A DNA stretch of 64,000 nucleotides from Oscheius dolichura (lineage: Eukaryota; Nematoda; Chromadorea; Rhabditida; Rhabditidae), in contig OW051493.1 in the NCBI GenBank assembly GCA_932521035.1, positions 3,720,001 to 3,784,000 of the forward strand, read 5' to 3'. A model generated the notes under the pieces. That model worked only from the letters and a program-made list of their open reading frames with translations, searched no databases and was not told the origin of the DNA. Every line of letters starts with the position of its first letter. Position 1 is the stretch's first letter. Positions 56,589 through 64,000 of this stretch are shown here, in pieces. A program made the position numbers and the translations under genes.

Positions 56589-57948
56589 ATGCGACATATT
56601 TTCCTTTTCCTCTTCTTTTTCACAGCTCTATCTACTGCTAAAAGTATTGGTAAGTACTCCTTCTAAAGGGCTCAACTTGTTTAGAGGAGGGAAATTATTT
56701 TGATTATATTGAGGACGATGACGACCGGTTGAAAATTGTTCGACCAGAAAATTACAAAAAAGCGAAGTCACCAAATGGTTTGTTTCTGTTTTAAAATAAA
56801 TGAAAGAGGGTTTAGAAGATATTTTACTCGAGATGGAACAAGACAACGTGATTCCGGAGGAGCCAGGACAAATTGGATGTGAGTAACGGGGCCGGCGACC
56901 GGCGAGGTGCCAATCCAGTCACCCACTGTCCACTTTTTCCTCATAGGTCAAAGAAAAGTTCCCAACGTCGTTATTTTCCTAACTTTTTATTTGTTTTCCT
57001 GTTGATTCCATTTTAATAATGAGCCTAGCGTGGGCAACGTGACGATTCCATCAATCGCGCCTGTCACGAATCCGCGCAATCCCATTGAAACATAATGGTT
57101 GCGAATATTCGAGATGTACTATTTATGGCTGTTTTCAGACGTGGAGTACATCATCGACGACGAGGATGACGACGACGACTCCTCGGACTCGGACTCCTTC
57201 GAGGAAGTCAGCGAGCAGGATGCCCAGGAGACGGCCCGCTCCATGGGTAGGCTCTTTGGCCTACTTGGCCAAGTTCTCTGTGAGTTGGCCGGCAGTCACT
57301 TGACACTTCCATATGTTCGGCAACAGTTCAATATTGTTTTCAGCGGATTACGCCGATTACGGTGATGACGACTCGCCGGTCGGGGCCAAACAGGATTGGC
57401 AGAGACGGGTAAGGGGATAATGGGAGAGGACCGGGGAGATTTCAGTTGAAAGACGAGGACGAGATGAAGAAGATCGAAGACATCAGTCCGGCTGAATTGA
57501 AGAGAGCGGAGAACGAGGCGCCGATGCTGGCCATCGACCCTCCACGGCCGGCAGTACCGGACTTCTCCGTGGATAATCTCCCAGAGACCGGCAGCAAGGA
57601 CATTTCCGTCATTCCTGTGGTGGTCAGCGAGTCGATCGACAGAAGAGGTTGGCAGACGGCTATCTTCTCCAGGACACCCCTTTCAGAAAACGTCATCAAC
57701 GTGCCCAGAGACATTAGGATCTCCGTCGACATCTCCCATTTGCTGCTGATCGGCCTGGCCGGCATTCTGCTCTTCTGGCTCATCCGACGGGTCTTTGCCT
57801 ACTACCACAGGTGAGTGAGATAGCCTGACAACGTGTCAGCCAGTGACGGAGTGTTTGACAACGGGATGACGCTACCTTTTTTAGATCTCGTCCCGTCACC
57901 GTTTGCCCTGCGGAAGAAGGTTCCGTCCACAAGGTGCCTCTCGAGTAA
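56589..57948 (+). CDS. Type I membrane protein with acidic ectodomain
   Basis: The signal peptide is MRHIFLFLFFFTALSTAKS. Seven exons in phase give an ectodomain dominated by Asp/Glu clusters (NYFDYIEDDDDR, DDEDDDDDSSDSDSFEEVSE, YADYGDDDSPVG). A Pro-containing stalk and a single helix (LLLIGLAGILLFWLIRRVFA) follow, then a 25-residue cytoplasmic tail ending KVPLE. The Tyr-Asp repeats resemble tyrosine-sulfation sites, which is inference. The product is about 260 residues, Cys-poor, with no known domain. It may be an extracellular calcium-binding or matrix-contact protein. Confidence 0.7.
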
Positions 57949-60900
57949 AGTCTCTTTTGTCCCCCTTTCTTTGTTCAAATAAATTTCATGGGATACTTCC
58001 TCGAGTCTCCCCGCTCGACTGGTCTCCCTCTTTATATTCTCTCTTCTACGTCACGGACACGAGTTTCCTGACTTCTAAAAGTGTTCAAATGCCATTTTAG
58101 GGAGGGCAGACAGGGTGTGGAGGGTAAGAATAGCCCCGGCGGGGAGGAGGAGGAGCTGGGGTCATTGGTCAGCAGAGGCCATTTCACTATTCCTCCACTC
58201 AATTAGCGTAATCTCACACGTGAAGGAGGAGATGGCCCGACCCTTCCCCGTTGACTAATACGGATTTTCCCCCTCCTTTTTCCGGACTGCTCCTTGAACT
58301 GGATCCAAAGAATCATCAAACGAATTGCTCCTCGAATATTTACCATAATTTCTGCCTCCACCCTCATCACTCCCTCGCATAGATCAGTTACTCCGCTTTA
58401 TGGTGTTTCCATTACTCTCTGGTTAAAAGTAAAAATACCTTCTGGGGCGTATGTCTCCAAGTGTCTGTCTCTTATTTTCCTCATGTGTGAGAAGCACATG
58501 GCGAGGTGACTCAGGCCGCCGGAAAGGAGGGGTCAGTGACGATCATTTCCTCTCTTCGTCTTGTTTTTCCATGATAACCTCCGGGGTAATCTCCGCTTTT
58601 TTCGTTTCTCTTCCCTCACGTCAATGTTTTCTTTTCCCACGCTTCGTTATGCACGGTGGAATAGGTGAGGGTGGACATTTGAGACGTGCACCAGCTCATT
58701 CTCCGGGCCTCTGCAAACCCCGGATAGGGAAAACGTGCCCATTGCTGGAATCTTTTACGTGGCTCTCTCTTTTTACCCGAACTTGTATTATAACCTGCTT
58801 ACGCGTTGGCAACGAAAAACGGGCCTTATAGCCTATGATCTCCAGCTCAATGGCCATTCTCTTCCATGTCTCCTACAGTAGCCTTTAGTTGAGTTCTCTA
58901 GTTCACGTGCCGCTCAGTTGTCTGTTTTGTTTCCTGCCTCCAAGAACCACGAAATCTGTTTGTGCCCACCGGGGTCATTCCAGCTCAACATTTGCAAAGA
59001 AACCGAGAAATGTTTCTTTGCTAAATGATTTCCGGCTGTTTGTACAAGCGAATTGACGTAGAATACGTGGTCCCCAGCGCACTTCGTGGTTCCCACGCCC
59101 CCTTCGGGGCTTACTGTAGCTGCTGCGGCTGCTGGATTTCCCAATTAAAGGTCTGGCCCCTTATCTCACCCTTTAAAATTACATTCCGTTCGCCTTTTCA
59201 ATTATCATGGGAACACCTCCTTCTCCCCGCTTTCTCAACCGGCCACTACCGCACTATGACGCATTGTGCTGTCTTCTACGGGCCATCTGATTAGGAAAAT
59301 AATTGGATTGACAGGATTGCAAACTCAGGGCTACGGGGTTAAAGACGGGGACGGAAATTGTCTAGGCCGCTATCTTAGGCAGGGATTTGGACTCAAATTG
59401 GACACAGTGATGTCACCGCCACAAACACAAGGAATTGAGGAAGGAGGTGCCATACACATCGAGGAATCAGAGACCCCTCCAGTTGGCCTAGTGGTCTCTG
59501 CCTCCTCGGGGACCAGCAGGGAGTCTAATACTATAGTCTCCTATTCTGAACTGCCTGTCCCCGTCATTTCCCTCTCCATAATTACAAAAGTCTCCGTCCG
59601 GTTCCGCTCGTTGAAGCTGCCTAAAGATAGACACGGATGCTCCTCTTTCTGTTTCATTTTCTGATCAAGGGCCCCTCGTCCCCAAATTTTTCTTAATTAG
59701 ACATCTTCGGCGTCAATCGCATAGCCCGAGCATCTAAGGTCAAGAAATGGGGCCCCTCCCGTCCTCCCGGCCACCCTCACTTCCCGCATTCTCAGAATCT
59801 CTTCATGCCGCAACAGATTCTGAACTTTCAACCACGGAGTCTCCTTCCTTATTCTTCCCATAACAAAGCTTTCCCCTGTGTTCATCCTCTGTCTATTTCT
59901 GATTAGTACCCCTCCTCGAGATGTTGCCCCGTCTGAAGTTCGTAAGACCTTCGCCGGCCGGGGTCATATTGCTGCCCCCCCCCCCCCCCCCCCCCAAATG
60001 TCATAGCGTATGAATTTTCCTGTCGAAAAGGTCTCGCTATGCTTTGCTCTCAATTATCTTCAAACTCGGAAGTGCGTGGCCCCCCTGTTTACGCGGTTCC
60101 CCTGTCCAGAAGAACGTGTTATCCACCCTCGTCAAAGTTTGTTTCCGCTGCTCTACCGGTTTCTTTCCTGAATATCTGCTTCATTTGCGTTCTGCACCAA
60201 AAAGTGACGCCAAACGTGCTTCACGGTGACCTGGACTCGCGTCAGCCAGTCCATTCTTTCGGCCCCTTTGGTAGCTCCCCTGAGAAGCTACTCGTAAAAC
60301 GGAGAGGTGGAGATCAGACTTTTCCTCGGTAGTCCAAACCGGCGGAAGTTGTTGTCAGATCCGGTCTTCTGAGAAGGGTCTCCTCCGTTTCTTCTCACGG
60401 GCTCTTGTTATACACATCCTCCGTTTATTTTGTCGTCTCCCGAGTCAGGCTGTCCTACTGCTAACGGTATTTCCATAGGTCGTCCCCAAAAATAGTCAGA
60501 TCTCTCGGATATTCTAACAAACGAGGGCGTCCACTGCACCCCCGATCATCAGCCATTCTAGCGATCCCACACATTAGCCATTAACAAAATGATACGTGGG
60601 GCTAATTCTGGAGCACGTGTTGCTTTCTTTATCCCGGCCTATCTATTCCTGACTTCTCTGTCATTCCTCGCCAGCTCGCTTCATATAAACTACAGTGAGT
60701 TCCTTCTTCAAAGAGAAGATGCCCCTAGTGACGTGCTCGTCTCCCTAGCCTTAGCCAGTATGACTTTTCCAACCGACTTGGCCCGGCCTTTGTCCGTCTT
60801 CTTTTTCACCTGCAAAGGTGTCCAAACGCCGCACACCCACCCATTTTTTGAGAAAAATAAACAAAATCCGAGGTATTCCCGTTGACCATTTTTTGCACCC

Positions 60901-61681
60901 TACTCCAGCATGTTTGCCATTGGTAGTGGCCTGTTCTCAGATTGCAAAAAAAGGACAAATTCACACTATGCAAGGCGCCGTAACCTGAACCAAGAAGCTA
61001 TACAAAGGCTTTTTTCGAGGGAAAGAATCTCCCCGGGTCCAGATCTTCTCCAGAAATTTTGCTGACGCGCGCGGGTTTGGAGTTCAAAGTTGCGAACATC
61101 ATTAGGGGGTTGGGAAACGGGTCCCGGGTTCAAAATTTCCGGAGTGGCTGCAAACTTTGAGCATCAAAAACATGTTCTGACGCAGTTATCCAAGCTGCTC
61201 CGGGGGGCCAGACGTGGTCGTCGCCTCTTGTCTTCTCGGCTCGTCCTCCCACCGGCCGTGTACTTTCCGACGTCAAAGACTTCCGACGACGGCCGCCCTG
61301 GTCGAACTGTTCCCTCCCGGCTGCACTTGTGTTATTGTCCGGTTAAGTCGGCCTGCTTCTCGCCCTTTTCCACGAGATAAACTTCTCCTCCCTTTGAACG
61401 ATCAAAAAGGCAGAGACCGTTCTTCTCCCTTGCCGTTTTCTCCTTCCTTTTCTTGTTTTCAACCAAGGGAATCATGCAAAGGTCTAAAAAACTCGGCTCT
61501 CCAGCTACAAACCCTCCCAATTACCATCATCCACCCCTTCTCGCATGTCGGATATGTTCTTCTATCTCTCAAAATCCAGTAGAATAACAGAATAACAAGG
61601 CTACTTCTCATTTCTCCGGCCCTTCCTCTCCTCTCGTCTCTCCCCGGTTCAGAATGAGTCCTCCTTTTCAGCCGTGATAAA
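57949..61681. other. Gene-poor region, 3.7 kb
   Basis: No gene is confirmed. A possible short exon at 60589-60692 encodes a hydrophobic start (MIRGANSGARVAFFIPAYLF) before a consensus GTGAGT donor. I could not find a continuing gene. A homopolymer C tract lies at 59975-59995. Confidence 0.45.
59975..59995. repeat. Poly-C tract, 21 bp
   Basis: Twenty-one consecutive C bases lie in non-coding sequence. This is unusual in this genome and prone to length errors in sequencing. Confidence 0.95.
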
Positions 61682-61959
61682 ATGTCTCGACTTTTGTTGG
61701 GTCTCCTTCTGTTCACAGCCTGTTGTTCACTTGTCCTGGCCGGCCTGACGGACGAGGAGGACCTCCTGCCGCACCGGCTGGCCAAAAGAAGGCTCGTCAT
61801 CAGGGTGCCCAGCATGCGTAACCCAGACAGCGACCACCTCTTCAGGATACTTAATAAGGTCCGTTTTCTTCGAATTGAACCCCATAAATAGCCCATTTCA
61901 GATGAATTTCTTGGACCAGAAACAAAAGAAACTCTCTGAGTTCTATGATGGAATATGAT
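61682..61959 (+). CDS. Neuropeptide-like precursor
   Basis: Signal peptide MSRLLLGLLLFTACCSLVLA, a short acidic pro-segment (GLTDEEDLLPHRLA), then the tribasic site KRR, then a peptide starting LVIRVPSMRNPDSDHLFRIL. A 44-nt intron is spliced in phase before NFLDQKQKKLSEFYDGI and TGA. One long basic and hydrophobic peptide of about 40 residues follows the cleavage site, with no Cys and no amidation Gly. The layout resembles CRF/DH44- or PDF-like single-peptide precursors, but I cannot assign a family from sequence alone. The total is about 77 residues. Confidence 0.6.
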
Positions 61960-62291
61960 CGACGGAAGTGACATATCTCTTTTTCTCTTCTAGTTCCCTG
62001 TGTATCTAGTGTAAAAAGTGCGGTGAAAAGGCTGTGAGAAATTATGTTAATCTGTGACAAATGAATTGTTAACTGTTGTTAGTCAAATCTCTTGGATCTC
62101 TCTCCTACCCTTGAACATTGGCTGGGAGACCGACGGAATGGAACTGGGCACCTACTCTCTCGTTTCTTCCTCTTGCACCTGAACTTCCCCTATTATTCAA
62201 GGTCTATTCTGGTAGAAATACTCTTGCAGTCCTCCCAAAAAATATAAAATAAGACTGGAAAGGTTTATTTTGGACATATATGGACAAATGC
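61960..62291. other. Convergent 3' intergenic region
   Basis: It holds the 3' ends of the neuropeptide-like gene (plus) and the first SDR gene (minus). No other feature is seen. Confidence 0.5.
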
Positions 62292-63255
62292 TTATTGCGG
62301 CTTCATGTGTTTGTAGAACTCCTCCGACGCCTGCATCATCGAGTTTTGCAAAACAGTTCCGCCATCTGCCGTTATACATTGCCCGACGATGAACCCAGAC
62401 TTGGTTCTGTCCAGCAGGAAGGCGATAACCTCGGCGATCTCCCACGCCTGGCCGACTCGTCCCAAGGGAATATACTTGGGGTTTGAGTAGAACTCCTCCA
62501 ATTGTTGTTGCTGTTCCTGGCTGATCCCTTGTTTTTGGAAAATAGATGTGGAAATCATCCCGGGATTTACGGCATTAACTCGAATTCCCTGTTTGATATA
62601 TTCGACAGCCGTAGAACGGGTAAGCTGGTCCAGTCCGGCCTTGGCAATCGCATAGTACGGCATGGTCGTGGTCTAAAAGGGGCAGTTGGGGCAAATGACG
62701 GGACCACTCACGCCCAATGGATAAGCAGCAATGCTGGAGACGTTGACGACTTCTCCTTTGGTCTTTGCCAGGTGGGGAGCGGCCAGTTTGGTTAAATTGA
62801 GAACACTTAACGGAGAAAAATAAGCAAGGGAAAGCAACCCACGTTCTCAGGTTCAGATTGAGAGTGTAGTCGTATTTGTCGAGGTCCTGTTCGAATCCTC
62901 TTTGTTTACAGTGCTCCGGGACTCCGCCAGCATTGTTCACTAGAATGTCAATCTTGCCAAACTTGGCCAGGGTCTCGTCGATGAGTTTTTTGTGAACGGC
63001 CTCGTCCGTCAAGTCGCCGAGGACCATGAGTATGTCCTTCCTCGCTGGTCCTGCACGGACAACAAGCTCCGATGTTTCCTTAAAAGATTCAGGATATAAA
63101 CAAAAAGAATAATGATTTACCAAAAGAGCATCCTCGCTCCTGCCATGGATGGTCAAAAGGGCTCCTTCCTCGGCCAGGAGGACAGCAGTAGCGCGGCCGA
63201 TGCCATTACTGGAACCGGTGACGATGGCGACTTTTCCAGTGAAGCGGCGGGCCAT
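62292..63255 (-). CDS. Short-chain dehydrogenase/reductase
   Basis: The start MARRFTGKVAIVTGSSNGIG carries the Rossmann TGxxxGIG motif. Next come HGRSEDAL, DILVNNAG, VVNVSSIAA, the catalytic YAIAK (YxxxK) with the preceding Ser, VNPGMISTS, and the late SGFIVGQCITADGG motif. Four exons with introns of 37-42 nt give about 280 residues, the normal classical-SDR length, with NAD(P) preference not determined. I chose Met 63255 because a TATA box lies 32 bp upstream; the longer frame to 63282 begins with GTG. It resembles the nematode dhs genes. A tandem paralogue lies upstream on the same strand. Confidence 0.88.
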
Positions 63256-63286
63256 TGCAATGAAGGCAATCTGCCGAGCCACGGCG

Positions 63287-63294
63287 TTTATATA
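63287..63294 (-). promoter_or_regulatory. TATA box of the first SDR gene
   Basis: The minus strand reads CTTATATAAACGCC. Its distance to the Met at 63255 supports that start over the longer frame. Confidence 0.6.
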
Positions 63295-63395
63295 AGCCGG
63301 TTAGGCCGGGGGAAGATTGGCAGAGTAGAGAGCACGGAGTTGGAGGAGAGACAGACAAGGCCCAGGTGATAGGGCTACAAAAGTTGTGTTTGACA

Positions 63396-64000
63396 TCAGA
63401 GATGAGAGGAAACGGCCAGATAGGCAGTCAGCTCGGCTACCAGCTCCCAAGCCTGGTCGACTCTTCCCAACGGGATGAACTGTGGTCCGGATAAATGTTT
63501 TTCCATTTGGTTTTGCGCCTCCTCGTTGACTCCTTGCTTGGCAACAAACTTGGTGTGGACAGCGCCCGGGTTGACGCCATTCACTCGGACGCCGTCTTTG
63601 ATGAAAGTGCCGGCCATTTGACGGGTCAGCTGGTCGAGGGCAGCCTTCGCTACGGAATAATATGGGTATGCAATGGCCTATAAAAACCGTCAACAATGAA
63701 ATGGGGGAGAGATACCGCAATTGGCTTTCCAGCGATGCTAGAAACGTTGACAACATTTCCCTTCTGTTTGGAGAGGAGGGGAAGAGCCAGCTTCGTCAGG
63801 TTGAGGATTCTAAACCTCTACTCTTTAATTATTTTTGAAGGCCCCACGATTTGACATTGAGATTGATGGTATAGTCGAAATGGTCGGAGGTCTGGTTAAA
63901 TCCAACCACCCCGGTGTTATCGGGGCACAGGCCGCCGGCGTTGTTTACCTGAGGAAAAGTTGAGCAAACGACAGAACACACGCCCTACCAAAATGTCAAT
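63396..64000 (-). CDS. Second short-chain dehydrogenase, 5' cut by the window, C-terminus abnormal
   Basis: Exons within the window encode NNAG, LNLTKLALPLLSKQKGNVVN with VSSIAG, the catalytic YYSVAKAALDQ and VNGVNPGAVHTKFVAKQGVN, then a stop after ELTAYLAVSSHL. The N-terminal Rossmann part lies beyond 64000. The last 25-30 residues of a normal SDR, including the SGF-x-x-G and D-G-G segment present in its neighbour, are missing. A GT-AG intron of 39 nt after AYLA would replace the tail with an unrelated 28-residue sequence. It may be inactive or changed in cofactor/dimer contacts. Confidence 0.75.

Noticed and set aside
63256..63282. Longer N-terminus of the first SDR
   Set aside because: The extra codons start with GTG and lie too close to the TATA box. 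The Met at 63255 fits the usual SDR N-terminus.

Overview
This is nuclear DNA from a nematode, probably a free-living species. Introns are mostly 36-46 nt and end in TTTCAG-like acceptors. Several start codons sit directly behind such an acceptor, as expected for spliced-leader trans-splicing. The gene content is typically nematode: a ZP-domain cuticlin, two serpentine chemoreceptors, an F-box protein, a CHK/DUF1679 kinase-like protein and tandem short-chain dehydrogenases. There are no rRNA genes, CRISPR arrays or bacterial features. All exon models were built by eye from splice consensus, frame continuity and family motifs. Names are family-level inferences.

Layout. 1-5.3 kb holds no gene I can support. 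5.3-11 kb has isolated plus-strand exons of an unidentified Arg/Ser-rich protein, possibly the 5' part of the next gene. 12.0-18.3 kb is a tandem-domain tyrosine phosphatase in which both domains look catalytically dead. 18.6-22.9 kb has a coiled-coil gene with a one-base frame break and a small three-exon gene. 23-26.6 kb is a minus-strand block: a Cys-rich secreted protein, a BACK-like domain ORF and a 287-codon ORF. 27.1-28.4 kb is a likely two-gene operon. 30.3-33.9 kb holds two tandem secreted proteins made of Cys-rich modules and Thr/Pro linkers. 34-36 kb (minus) is a polytopic membrane protein with a small secreted peptide downstream, again operon-like. 36.9-39.5 kb is an AT-rich island with a chemoreceptor and a TMEM199/Vma12 orthologue. 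39.7-40.8 kb has a small gene and a Lys/Ser-rich basic-protein locus. 41.2-43.0 kb (minus) is a furin-processed cuticlin. 44.6-50.6 kb has a long LEA-like repeat protein and, close behind it, an unknown gene. 51.5-53.1 kb is the CHK kinase-like gene, convergent with an F-box gene at 53.2-54.0 kb. 55.1-56.5 kb is a second chemoreceptor. 56.6-57.9 kb is an acidic single-pass membrane protein. 58-61.7 kb is gene-poor. 61.7-62.0 kb is a neuropeptide-like precursor. 62.3-64 kb (minus) has two SDR genes, the second cut by the window edge and lacking a normal C-terminus.

The most unusual items are the double pseudophosphatase, the roughly 1,250-residue LEA-like protein with its unknown partner gene, and a 3'-end element shared by two otherwise unrelated loci.
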